Shown one piece after another: positions 53,802 through 61,917 of a DNA stretch of 64,000 bases. Positions within the stretch are counted from its first letter, which is position 1, and every line of letters begins with the position of its first letter. The notes beneath the pieces are model-generated. The model saw only the letters and a list, made by a program, of their open reading frames with translations, ran no database searches and was not told the DNA's origin. Source of the stretch: an uncultured Fodinibius sp. (GTDB lineage Bacteria > Bacteroidota > Rhodothermia > Balneolales > Balneolaceae); the NCBI GenBank assembly GCA_913057775.1, contig CAJXOG010000003.1, positions 186,001-250,000 on the forward strand, read 5' to 3'. The position numbers were made by a program, and so were the translations under genes.

Positions 53802-55037
53802 ATGCAGCTTATGCAACGAATAGCTTTTACAATTTTATTTTTGGTAGTATTTGTTGGTTTTATTGGATGCAGTAGCGAGCAGCAATCCGATTCCCCAAAA
53901 ACATTATTGATTTCATTCGATGGTTTTGGGCATGATTATCTGCAAAAAACGGCAACACCCCACTTTGATTCATTAGCTGTCAAGGGCGTTGAGGCCGAAG
54001 GATTGATTCCCGTTTTCCCAAGCAAAACGTTTCCTAATCACTATTCCATTGCAACGGGATTGTATCCTGAGAACAGTGGCTTTGTAAATAACACGATGTA
54101 CGATCCCAAGTGGGAGGAGTGGTATCGCATTGGTGATCGTGAAGCTGTGGAAGATGGCAAGTGGTACGGCGGGGAGCCGATCTGGAATACGCTTGAAAAG
54201 CAGGGCATTAAAACCGGAACCATGTTTTGGGTAGGTTCCGAGGCTGATGTTCAGGGCATGTATCCCACTCACTGGAAAACCTATGATGGAGATATGCCTG
54301 GTAAGGCGCGCATAGATACGGTCATAAAATGGATGACGGCACCCGGTGGTGATACCGCAGACTTTGCTACGCTTTATTACAGTGATGTGGACAGCAAGGG
54401 GCATCGTTACGGTACGAAATCAGATTCGGTAAAGCAGGCAATTCAACGAGCAGATCGGCTCATGGGCTACTTGAAACAGGAAATGAAAGCAAAGAATCTT
54501 TGGGATGATACAAATATCGTTATCCTCTCTGATCATGGTATGGTGGATCAGTCGGCGGATAAGTTAATACGGTTGGATAAAATTATTGATATGGATGATA
54601 CTGAGCGCGTTATATGGGGACCTGCAACAATGATCCAGCCCAAAGAAGATCGAAAGCAGGAGGTTTATCAGGCGTTAAAATCTGCCGAAGAAAACTATCG
54701 CGTATTTAAAAAAGAAAATCTGCCCGAGCGTTATCATCTTAAAAATCATCGTCGTGTTGAAGATATCGTAATGGTAGCTGATTTGGGTTATACCATTCTG
54801 GATGAGGATTATCAGGATGATTTTATAGAATCATTGCCCCGCGCTACGCATGGATATGACAACAACGAAAAAGCCATGCAGGCGTTCTTTATCGCTCACG
54901 GGCCAGCGTTTAAACAGGGAGAAAAGGTTGATCCGTTTCAGAATATTCATATCTACGAGCTGATTAATCATCTGATGGATACCAAGCCCGCCACTAATGA
55001 CGGATCGCTTGATAGTGTAAGAGTTTTGCTGAAATGA
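53802..55037 (+). CDS. Alkaline phosphatase superfamily NPP-type phosphodiesterase, lipoprotein
   Basis: This 411-residue enzyme is a nucleotide pyrophosphatase/phosphodiesterase homologue, with a lipobox FIGC (Cys23) for lipid anchoring. The active-site Thr76 is in FPSKTFPNHYSIATGLYPE (about 72-90). Asp40 (LISFDGFG) and the two metal sites in YYSDVDSKGHRYG, LSDHGM and THGYDNNE are all present. It should hydrolyse phosphodiester or pyrophosphate bonds of extracellular nucleotides or lipids. It starts about 100 bp after the terminator of the receptor transcript, so it has its own promoter. The substrate is not determined. Confidence 0.9.
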   Translation: MQLMQRIAFTILFLVVFVGFIGCSSEQQSDSPKTLLISFDGFGHDYLQKTATPHFDSLAVKGVEAEGLIPVFPSKTFPNHYSIATGLYPENSGFVNNTMYDPKWEEWYRIGDREAVEDGKWYGGEPIWNTLEKQGIKTGTMFWVGSEADVQGMYPTHWKTYDGDMPGKARIDTVIKWMTAPGGDTADFATLYYSDVDSKGHRYGTKSDSVKQAIQRADRLMGYLKQEMKAKNLWDDTNIVILSDHGMVDQSADKLIRLDKIIDMDDTERVIWGPATMIQPKEDRKQEVYQALKSAEENYRVFKKENLPERYHLKNHRRVEDIVMVADLGYTILDEDYQDDFIESLPRATHGYDNNEKAMQAFFIAHGPAFKQGEKVDPFQNIHIYELINHLMDTKPATNDGSLDSVRVLLK

Positions 55038-55304
55038 TGATTATCAATCATAATTACAAACGATATAGGGTATTTGATTAATGTAAGGTTCTGAAAAGAA
55101 CAAAATCTACGATTCCCCGACAGTTTTTTCGTTCATTTTTTGCTGACAAAAAATGGACACTTAATAAGCAGGTATTAATAAGTAAATCTTTCAAAGTTAA
55201 GAGTCCATCTAAATTAGTTTTTGTAAATATAAAACGTTGCATCTATCCACAGAAGCCGTGATATTTAGTCCAATTTGTAAACATCAAAGAATTTTTGATA
55301 TCCA

Positions 55305-55643
55305 ATGGCATATGTAGTAACAGAACCATGCATCAACTGCAAATACACCAACTGCGCGGCGGTTTGTCCGGTTGATGCTTTTCGGGAAGGACCAAACTTT
55401 CTTACCATTGATCCAATCGAATGTATTGATTGTGATGCTTGCGTAGCAGAATGTCCTGTTGAAGCCATTTATCCCGATGACGAAGTGCCCATGGAGTGGG
55501 AGCATTATATTGATCTTAACGAGCGACTGGCTGAAGAATGGGCCGACCACGTAATTAATCAGACCAAGGAAGATTTTCCTGATGCTGACGAGTGGGCAGA
55601 AGTAGAAGATAAGCGAGAACATCTTCAGGAAACCTGGGATTGA
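55305..55643 (+). CDS. fdxA: 7Fe-8S ferredoxin (FdxA type)
   Basis: This 112-residue ferredoxin has the Azotobacter FdI pattern. Cys9, Cys17 and Cys50 would bind the [3Fe-4S] cluster. Cys21, Cys40, Cys43 and Cys46 would bind the [4Fe-4S] cluster, as in CINCKYTNCAAVCPVDAF and CIDCDACVAECPVEAI; Cys12 corresponds to the free cysteine of FdI. The C-terminal acidic tail (about 62-112) is typical of the longer FdxA. It carries electrons in the cytosol. It precedes folP by 76 bp, with no sign of coupling. Confidence 0.94.
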   Translation: MAYVVTEPCINCKYTNCAAVCPVDAFREGPNFLTIDPIECIDCDACVAECPVEAIYPDDEVPMEWEHYIDLNERLAEEWADHVINQTKEDFPDADEWAEVEDKREHLQETWD

Positions 55644-55719
55644 ATCTTAGTGGTTAGGTGATGAAGTAATTAAGGAAATAACGTAATCACTTATTTACCT
55701 ACTCACACTTATAAGTTCA

Positions 55720-56577
55720 ATGAAAAAGAATAAGCCTAACAAGAAGTCCCTCTCCATTCGAGATAAAACGCTCGACCTTTCTTATCCCCAATTAATGGGG
55801 ATACTTAACGCCACCCCCGATTCCTTTTCCGACGGTGGTAACTTTAATGAAGTAGAAGCAGCTCTGGGTCGTATTGGGCTCATGATTTCCCAGGGTGCTC
55901 ATATCATAGATGTCGGCGGAGAATCAACCCGGCCGGGTTCCGAACCCGTAACCGAGCAAGAGGAACTCGATCGTGTGCTGCCGATTCTCGAAAGAGCCAT
56001 TTCACAATTTTCTGATACCTTCTTTTCGATTGATACAACCAAATATCGTGTGGCCGAAGAAGCCCTTAAGCTTGGGACTCATTTTGTCAACGATGTAAGC
56101 GGACTCCAAAAAGAGCCTCGCTTTGTGGATTTATGCGTGCAGTATAATGCAGGGTATGTGATGATGCATTCGCAGGGTAATCCCAAAACAATGCAAAAAG
56201 ATCCTGACTATGATAATGTGATCGCTGATATAAAGCAGTTTCTGAAAAGTCACGTAAATCAAGCCAGAGAAAAAGGACTGGAAAATATCATCATCGATCC
56301 CGGTATTGGGTTTGGGAAAACTTTGGAACATAACCTAAAGTTGATTGCTAAACTCAAAGAATTTCAGGATCTGGGATGCCCCATATTAGTAGGTGCTTCC
56401 CGTAAATCAATGATCGGCCAGATTCTTAATGATCGCTCTGTTGATGATCGTCTCACAGGCACTATAGCCGTCCACTACCATGCAATGATTAACGGAGCCA
56501 ACATCATTCGCCTACACGACGTCAAAGAAGCTCACGACTCGCTTCAGGTATTTAACGCCATTTCATCTGCAGAATAA
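55720..56577 (+). CDS. folP: Dihydropteroate synthase
   Basis: This 285-residue TIM-barrel enzyme joins p-aminobenzoate to dihydropterin pyrophosphate. It has MGILNATPDSFSDGGNF (about 26-42), IIDVGGESTRPGSEPV (about 62-77), HFVNDVSGLQ, and GASRKSMIGQIL near the end. The length is normal. It is 115 bp upstream of cdaA in the same direction, an arrangement I know from other Bacteroidota. Confidence 0.97.
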   Translation: MKKNKPNKKSLSIRDKTLDLSYPQLMGILNATPDSFSDGGNFNEVEAALGRIGLMISQGAHIIDVGGESTRPGSEPVTEQEELDRVLPILERAISQFSDTFFSIDTTKYRVAEEALKLGTHFVNDVSGLQKEPRFVDLCVQYNAGYVMMHSQGNPKTMQKDPDYDNVIADIKQFLKSHVNQAREKGLENIIIDPGIGFGKTLEHNLKLIAKLKEFQDLGCPILVGASRKSMIGQILNDRSVDDRLTGTIAVHYHAMINGANIIRLHDVKEAHDSLQVFNAISSAE

Positions 56578-56692
56578 TATGAACTGGATTGCGGTATTAC
56601 TTTTTAGCAGAACGAATCTTCTCCTCGTCTAAAACTTCGCCAAATAATAGTTATATTCTTCTAAACAACATCCAGAAAAACGAGGTACACCG

Positions 56693-57511
56693 TTGATTCC
56701 CATTGGCTTCCTTGAATTTGGCATCCGGGACTTTGTAGAAGTCCTGATCATCACGATGGTACTGTTCTACCTGTACCGGTGGATCCGCGGCACATTTGCC
56801 ATTCAAGCCGCCGTAGGTCTCGTTTTTATCATTATTATAAATGCGGCCGTCAGTGCACTTGGGCTCACCACCATCAATTTTATACTTCGTGGTATTTTAG
56901 ATGTGGGAATCTTGGCTGTATTCATCATTTTTCAGCCCGAAATACGTAAGCTGCTCTATAGCCTGGGACAGAATACGAATCTCGACCGCTTTTTCGTGCG
57001 CTCCAATCCCAATACTATTATTGATGAAGTCATCGATGCCGTCCGTGATATGTCTCATACCAAAACCGGGGCGCTGATTGTATTTGCGCGCACTTCAACG
57101 CTGCAAGACTTAGTCGACGTTGGGGTAAAACTGGATGCAAAAGTAAACAGCGAGCTCCTAAAAACAATATTCAACAAAAATACGCCACTGCACGATGGGG
57201 CTATAGTGATTCGCAATAACCGAATTGTAGCCGCAAGTTGTTATCTGCCTATCTCACAAAATCAAAATATCTCGTCGGTATTTGGGACGCGTCACCGTGC
57301 AGCAGTAGGTATTACCGAAACCAACAACGTGTTTGTGGTCGTGGTATCCGAAGAAACGGGACGTATCTCCATTGCTAAAAATGGATCGCTTACCAGCGGG
57401 CTGACAATCCAGAAACTTCGCAGTGAAATGCAAGAAGCACTCGGAGATCAAGATATTGATGAGGATGATGTCGCTTTTTCATCCGCGCAGAGTGAATTGA
57501 AGCTTAGTTAG
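56693..57511 (+). CDS. cdaA: Diadenylate cyclase (c-di-AMP synthase), CdaA type
   Basis: This 272-residue enzyme makes cyclic di-AMP from ATP. Three N-terminal helices (about 10-30, 37-57, 60-80) anchor it. The DAC domain (about 100-235) holds LHDGAIVI (the DGA motif) and GTRHRAAVG (the RHR motif). The start is a TTG at 56693. No CdaR partner gene adjoins it. The predicted target class, RCK-C proteins, is represented twice in this window (the channel at 15411 and the permease at 38987). Confidence 0.94.
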   Translation: MIPIGFLEFGIRDFVEVLIITMVLFYLYRWIRGTFAIQAAVGLVFIIIINAAVSALGLTTINFILRGILDVGILAVFIIFQPEIRKLLYSLGQNTNLDRFFVRSNPNTIIDEVIDAVRDMSHTKTGALIVFARTSTLQDLVDVGVKLDAKVNSELLKTIFNKNTPLHDGAIVIRNNRIVAASCYLPISQNQNISSVFGTRHRAAVGITETNNVFVVVVSEETGRISIAKNGSLTSGLTIQKLRSEMQEALGDQDIDEDDVAFSSAQSELKLS

Positions 57512-57585
57512 TAGCTTCGATTGCTATAACAATTCTGCACATTTTGCGTAGGCTTATTTTCAACTTTAAATAAAGCTTTTCCTAT

Positions 57586-58461
57586 ATGAAATTTTCTGTC
57601 TCTATAATGATTACAGCTTTGCTATTGTTCGGGGCATTGTCTGTAGAAGCCCAAGACAACGAATATAATTTAGATCAGGATTATGGTATTGCCGCAGATG
57701 GAACAGTCTTTCTGGATAGCGATGATGCGGAAGTTAACATAATTGCAAGTGATCGATTTGATGTCAATGTCAATGTTTACCATCGTGTTGATGTGGATGG
57801 AATTGAGTGGGGATCTGACGGTGAATTTAAGATGATTGTAAAACAGCGGGATGGCGATCTTTACGTTGAAGAAGCCGAGCGTAACAACAATAGCTTTCGC
57901 ATTGGTAGTATTGATAGGGAATATCGAATTACTATCAGGATTCCCAGAGGTGTATCACTAGATGTAAAAGGGGACGATGGGACCTACGAAATATCAGATG
58001 TTGGAGGTGCAATCAGTATGGTTGCAGATGACTCTGATATCCGGGTGAAAAATGCTACGGGAGAAGACTTTTCATTTAAGGTTGATGATGGTGCTATCCG
58101 GATGGATAAAGGGCAGGGTAAACTGTCTGTAACTCTTGACGATGGAGAGTTTCGAGTAGATAACGGGCAGTTTAACGAAATTGATGCTACTGGCGATGAT
58201 GCAGAACTTTATTTTGCTACTAGATTATTAGAGACCGGGAAATACTACTTTGATATAGATGACGGTGATCTGGAGCTAAATATTTTAGATGGAGGTGGCC
58301 GTATTGATATTGCTCATGATGACACTGATATCAACGCTATCGGGGAGTTCTCAAAAATAAGTGATGAAGAGGAAAGAACCGTTTACGATTTGAAGGGTGG
58401 AGGTGCCAGCGTTGAGATTAAAAGTGATGACGGAGATATCGTATTGCGAAATAATGAATAA
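57586..58461 (+). CDS. Exported DUF4097-like beta-strand repeat protein
   Basis: This 291-residue protein has a signal peptide (about 1-22, ending VEAQD). It then has a beta-solenoid-like body with repeated short strands and turns of the form V-x-[GD]-D-[DS]-G-x-[YFI] (KGDDGTYEISDVGGAISM, VADDSDIRVKNATG, KVDDGAIRMDKGQG, TLDDGEFRVDNGQ). The many Asp-Asp-Gly turns could bind calcium. It resembles the DUF4097 family of probable adhesins. It is a short distance (74 bp) after cdaA and convergent with meaB. Function unknown. Confidence 0.78.
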   Translation: MKFSVSIMITALLLFGALSVEAQDNEYNLDQDYGIAADGTVFLDSDDAEVNIIASDRFDVNVNVYHRVDVDGIEWGSDGEFKMIVKQRDGDLYVEEAERNNNSFRIGSIDREYRITIRIPRGVSLDVKGDDGTYEISDVGGAISMVADDSDIRVKNATGEDFSFKVDDGAIRMDKGQGKLSVTLDDGEFRVDNGQFNEIDATGDDAELYFATRLLETGKYYFDIDDGDLELNILDGGGRIDIAHDDTDINAIGEFSKISDEEERTVYDLKGGGASVEIKSDDGDIVLRNNE

Positions 58462-58518
58462 CAGTTTGATGTCATACAGAATTACTCGGTGCGAAGATCG
58501 GGTTGGTATTGGATAATT

Positions 58519-59640
58519 CTACTTTTTCATCTCTTTAAAATATAAATCAAGTAGCTTTTGAGCAGCTTTAAATGAACTCATCTCTCCATTTAGTACCTGT
58601 TGTTCGATCTGCTGCTGCTTTTTTTTCACGGCGGGATTGTCATAAAAATGTTCCGTCAACCGACTGGTAATCGTATCGTACATCCAGTGTTTGGCCTGGC
58701 GGTTTCTGTTATTTTTAAAATAACCGTTCTTCTTTGTTTGCTGTATGTACTCCTGAACTATTTCCCAGATATCAGGAATTCCTTTTCCTGTTAATGCAGA
58801 ACAAGTAGTCACTTTAGGAGCCCATTCCGATTTGGTTTCGGGATACAAGTGCAGGGCGTTTTTGTATTCTCGCACAGCCTGGGTGACCGCCTTTTCATTA
58901 GCTTCGTCCACTTTGTTGATTGCAATAGTGTCGGCCATTTCCATGATCCCGCGTTTGATTCCTTGCAGTTCATCTCCGGCCCCGGCCAGCATTAGCAGCA
59001 GAAAGAAATCAACCATTGAGTGTACAGCGGTCTCAGATTGTCCCACCCCTACTGTTTCGATAAAAATGGTATCGTAGCCGGCGGCTTCACACAGATAAAT
59101 AGTTTCACGTGTTTTTCGGGCAACGCCTCCCAGTGAACCGCCCGTGGGAGAGGGACGAATGAATGCATTATCATTATTTGCAAGCGTTTCCATACGCGTC
59201 TTGTCGCCGAGAATGCTCCCCTTGGTGCGTGTGCTGCTCGGATCGATGGCTAATACCGCCAATTTATTTCCCTGATCAATGATGTGGTTGCCCAGTGATT
59301 CAATAAAAGTGCTTTTACCTACACCCGGTACGCCGGTAATTCCTATTCGTATGGAGTTACCTGTATCCGGCAAACATTGCTCGATGATATCCTGTGCCAG
59401 CTCACGGTGGTCTGCCTTGGTGCTTTCTATGAGCGTGATAGCACGGCTTAAAATGGTTCGATTGCCTGACTTGATGCCATTGACATACTCATCCAGAGAA
59501 AGGGATGAGCCTCTATTTTTAAAACGTTGCAATCCTTGGGTATTGATAGCGCTGTTTTGTTCAACACCCTCGCTCACCGAAAGGGAAGAATCGTTATTTT
59601 TGTTCTTATTAGAAGTCAAGTGTTCGGAATTTTTTACCAC
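58519..59640 (-). CDS. meaB: Methylmalonyl-CoA mutase-associated GTPase MeaB
   Basis: This G-protein chaperone protects and reloads the cobalamin of methylmalonyl-CoA mutase. It has the P-loop GVPGVGKST at about 103-111, then the switch and Walker B region [19 protein letters not shown] and [11 protein letters not shown], and NKVDEAN as the base-binding loop. The 373-residue frame starts with GTG at 59640, directly after an in-frame TAA. About 45 residues before [14 protein letters not shown] are unaligned with typical MeaB. The start codon falls inside a repeat element, so a later start is possible. It is the last gene of the mut operon. Confidence 0.93.
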   Translation of the reverse strand: MVKNSEHLTSNKNKNNDSSLSVSEGVEQNSAINTQGLQRFKNRGSSLSLDEYVNGIKSGNRTILSRAITLIESTKADHRELAQDIIEQCLPDTGNSIRIGITGVPGVGKSTFIESLGNHIIDQGNKLAVLAIDPSSTRTKGSILGDKTRMETLANNDNAFIRPSPTGGSLGGVARKTRETIYLCEAAGYDTIFIETVGVGQSETAVHSMVDFFLLLMLAGAGDELQGIKRGIMEMADTIAINKVDEANEKAVTQAVREYKNALHLYPETKSEWAPKVTTCSALTGKGIPDIWEIVQEYIQQTKKNGYFKNNRNRQAKHWMYDTITSRLTEHFYDNPAVKKKQQQIEQQVLNGEMSSFKAAQKLLDLYFKEMKK

Positions 59641-59681
59641 TTAGGCACTAAGATCACTTAGTGTTTTAAGTGTCTTAGTGG
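59637..59681. repeat. Palindromic repeat filling the mutB-meaB gap
   Basis: CCACTTAGGCAC at the left and GTGTCTTAGTGG at the right form an imperfect inverted repeat. An inner hairpin CACTAAG/CTTAGTG lies between. The whole 45 bp occupies the space from the mutB stop (59683) to the meaB GTG (59640), overlapping the GTG. Similar CACTAAG-type repeats are common in Bacteroidota-related genomes, but that is recollection, not a search. Confidence 0.75.
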
Positions 59682-59682
59682 T

Positions 59683-61815
59683 TTACTTTTGTGCATCAAT
59701 TAAAATCTCCAAAATCTGTTGGGCGGCAAGAGAAATAACGGTTCCCGGACCAAAAATACCGACAACACCTTTATCATAAAGAAACTCATAATCTTGCTCT
59801 GGCACTACGCCACCAACAATCACCATGATATCGTCTCGACCCAGTTCTTCAAGTTCATCAAGTACTTGCGGCACCAACGTTTTGTGGCCGCCGGCTAGGC
59901 TTGAAACGCCCAAAATATGAACATCATTTTCGGCGGCTTGGCGTGCGGCTTCTTCTGGCGTTTGGAAGAGCGGACCAATATCCACATCAAAACCGAGATC
60001 GGCGAAGCTGGTTGAGATCACTTTCGCTCCGCGATCGTGGCCGTCCTGCCCCATCTTTGCTACCATGATGCGGGGACGTCGTCCCGCAAGATCGGCAAAT
60101 TCATCGGCCAGCTGCTGAGCTTTTTTAAAGTTTTCGTCTTTATCTATTTCTGAAGAATACACACCTGATACTGATCTTACGGTTGCGGTATAACGTCCGA
60201 ACGCTTTCTCCATCGCATCGGATATTTCTCCCAATGTTGCTCGCTTGCGAGCTGCTTTAACTGCCATATCGAGCAGATTACCATCGCCCGATTCTGCTAC
60301 TTTTGTAATGGCGCCAAGCGCTGATTGTACTTCTTCTTCGTTGCGTTCCGCTCGCAGTTTATCAAGCCGGTCTAACTGCGCTTTTCGGACTTTCTCATTA
60401 TCCACCTCAAGAATGTCAATCGGCTCTTCTTTGTCAAGCTGATATTTATTAACGCCTACAATCGTTTCTTTGCCGGAGTCGATACGCGCTTGCTTCTTAG
60501 CAGCAGCTTCCTCAATCCGCATTTTGGGAACCCCTGTTTCAATGGCTTTGGCCATGCCGCCGAGATCCTCTACTTCTTCAATGAGTTCCCATGCGCGACG
60601 AGCAATACGATCAGTAAGATATTCAACATAGTATGAGCCTGCCCATGGATCTACGGCTTTGGTGATGCCGGTTTCTTCCTGCAGGTAGGTTTGTGTGTTG
60701 CGAGCAATGCGGGAGGAAAAATCGGATGGTAAGGCAATTGCTTCGTCGAGGGCATTGGTATGCATCGATTGGGTGTGTCCCAGTGCCGCAGCCATAGCCT
60801 CAATGGTGGTTCGCGCCACGTTGTTGTAGGGATCTTGCTTGGTGAGGCTCCAACCCGATGTTTGGCTGTGCGTACGCAGGGACATCGATTTGGGATTTTC
60901 CGGATCAAACTGTTTGACCAGCTTGGCCCAGAGCATGCGGGCAGCCCGCATCTTGGCGATCTCCATAAAGTGATTCATCCCGATGGCCCAGAAAAACGAG
61001 ATACGTGGAGCAAAATCATCAATCTCGAGTCCGGCATCAATACCGGTGCGCAGATATTCGAGCCCATCCGCCAGGGTGTAGGCCAGCTCGATATCGCAGG
61101 TAGCGCCCGCTTCCTGCATGTGATAGCCCGATACCGAAATAGAGTTGAACTTTGGCATATGCTTGGAGGTATATTCAAAAATATCTCCAATAATGTGCAT
61201 CGACGGTTTGGGGGGATAAATGTAGGTGTTGCGCACCATGAATTCTTTAAGAATGTCGTTCTGAATGGTACCTGCCAGCTGATCTTTGGATACGCCCTGT
61301 TCCTCGGCCGTGACAATATAAAACGCCATTATTGGGATGACGGCACCATTCATAGTCATGGAGACCGACATCTCATCCAGTGGAATCTGATCAAAAAGAA
61401 CTTTCATGTCCAAGATGGAATCGATAGCCACTCCAGCTTTGCCAACATCACCGGATACCCGCGGATGATCAGAGTCGTAGCCGCGATGCGTAGCCAAATC
61501 AAAGGCGACAGAAAGCCCTTTTTGTCCCTGTGCCAGTGCCTTGCGATAAAATTCGTTGGATTCTTCAGCGGTAGAAAATCCGGCGTATTGGCGAATAGTC
61601 CACGGACGGAAGGTGTACATGGTTGAGTACGGTCCGCGCAAGTAGGGCGGTATGCCGGCTGCATAATCGAGATGCTCGAGGTTTTCGATATCCGATTCTT
61701 CGAATTGTGGCTTTACCGGAATCTGTTCAGCGGTGTTCCATGATTCTTCGCTGTTTGCTTTGTGGTCAGCAGAAATCGAAGAATTAAATTCTATGTCAGA
61801 AAAATCTGGTCTCAT
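59683..61815 (-). CDS. mutB: Methylmalonyl-CoA mutase large (alpha) subunit
   Basis: This 710-residue adenosylcobalamin enzyme interconverts succinyl-CoA and (R)-methylmalonyl-CoA. The substrate TIM barrel (to about 560) includes YMTFRPW-like [21 protein letters not shown] (in pieces) and [19 protein letters not shown]. The cobalamin-binding domain in the last 130 residues has the DxHxxG ligand motif in [14 protein letters not shown] and the later GGVVPEQDY. All signatures are intact and the length is standard. It follows mutA by 102 bp (a repeat element lies there) and precedes meaB by 42 bp. Confidence 0.97.
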   Translation of the reverse strand: MRPDFSDIEFNSSISADHKANSEESWNTAEQIPVKPQFEESDIENLEHLDYAAGIPPYLRGPYSTMYTFRPWTIRQYAGFSTAEESNEFYRKALAQGQKGLSVAFDLATHRGYDSDHPRVSGDVGKAGVAIDSILDMKVLFDQIPLDEMSVSMTMNGAVIPIMAFYIVTAEEQGVSKDQLAGTIQNDILKEFMVRNTYIYPPKPSMHIIGDIFEYTSKHMPKFNSISVSGYHMQEAGATCDIELAYTLADGLEYLRTGIDAGLEIDDFAPRISFFWAIGMNHFMEIAKMRAARMLWAKLVKQFDPENPKSMSLRTHSQTSGWSLTKQDPYNNVARTTIEAMAAALGHTQSMHTNALDEAIALPSDFSSRIARNTQTYLQEETGITKAVDPWAGSYYVEYLTDRIARRAWELIEEVEDLGGMAKAIETGVPKMRIEEAAAKKQARIDSGKETIVGVNKYQLDKEEPIDILEVDNEKVRKAQLDRLDKLRAERNEEEVQSALGAITKVAESGDGNLLDMAVKAARKRATLGEISDAMEKAFGRYTATVRSVSGVYSSEIDKDENFKKAQQLADEFADLAGRRPRIMVAKMGQDGHDRGAKVISTSFADLGFDVDIGPLFQTPEEAARQAAENDVHILGVSSLAGGHKTLVPQVLDELEELGRDDIMVIVGGVVPEQDYEFLYDKGVVGIFGPGTVISLAAQQILEILIDAQK

Positions 61816-61829
61816 AATAATCGCTTTTG

Positions 61830-61910
61830 TGTCACCCTGAACTCGTTTCAGGATCTATTAATCATTAGGTATTTATTGGCAACAGATGCCGAAACAAGTT
61901 CGGCATGACA
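61830..61910. repeat. Pair of inverted REP-like elements between mutA and mutB
   Basis: Left unit 61830-61856 (TGTCACCCTGAACTCG... with CCTGAA/TTCAGG hairpin) and right unit 61884-61910 (reverse complement begins TGTCATGCCGAACTTG, with GCCGAA/TTCGGC hairpin) are about 27 bp each and in opposite orientation, 27 bp apart. This is the layout of bacterial REP/BIME elements. The sequence TGTCATnCCGAACTTG resembles repeats I associate with Bacteroidota genomes. Confidence 0.85.
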
Positions 61911-61917
61911 TATGATC

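Noticed and set aside
55038-55304. Short palindromes around TGATGATTATCAATCA after the NPP gene
   Set aside because: The symmetry is weak and AT-rich, with no T-run or clear operator position; I judge it chance.
60760-61626. 288-codon open frame on the plus strand inside mutB
   Set aside because: It overlaps the strongly conserved mutB coding region on the opposite strand and has no protein-family features; it is a shadow.
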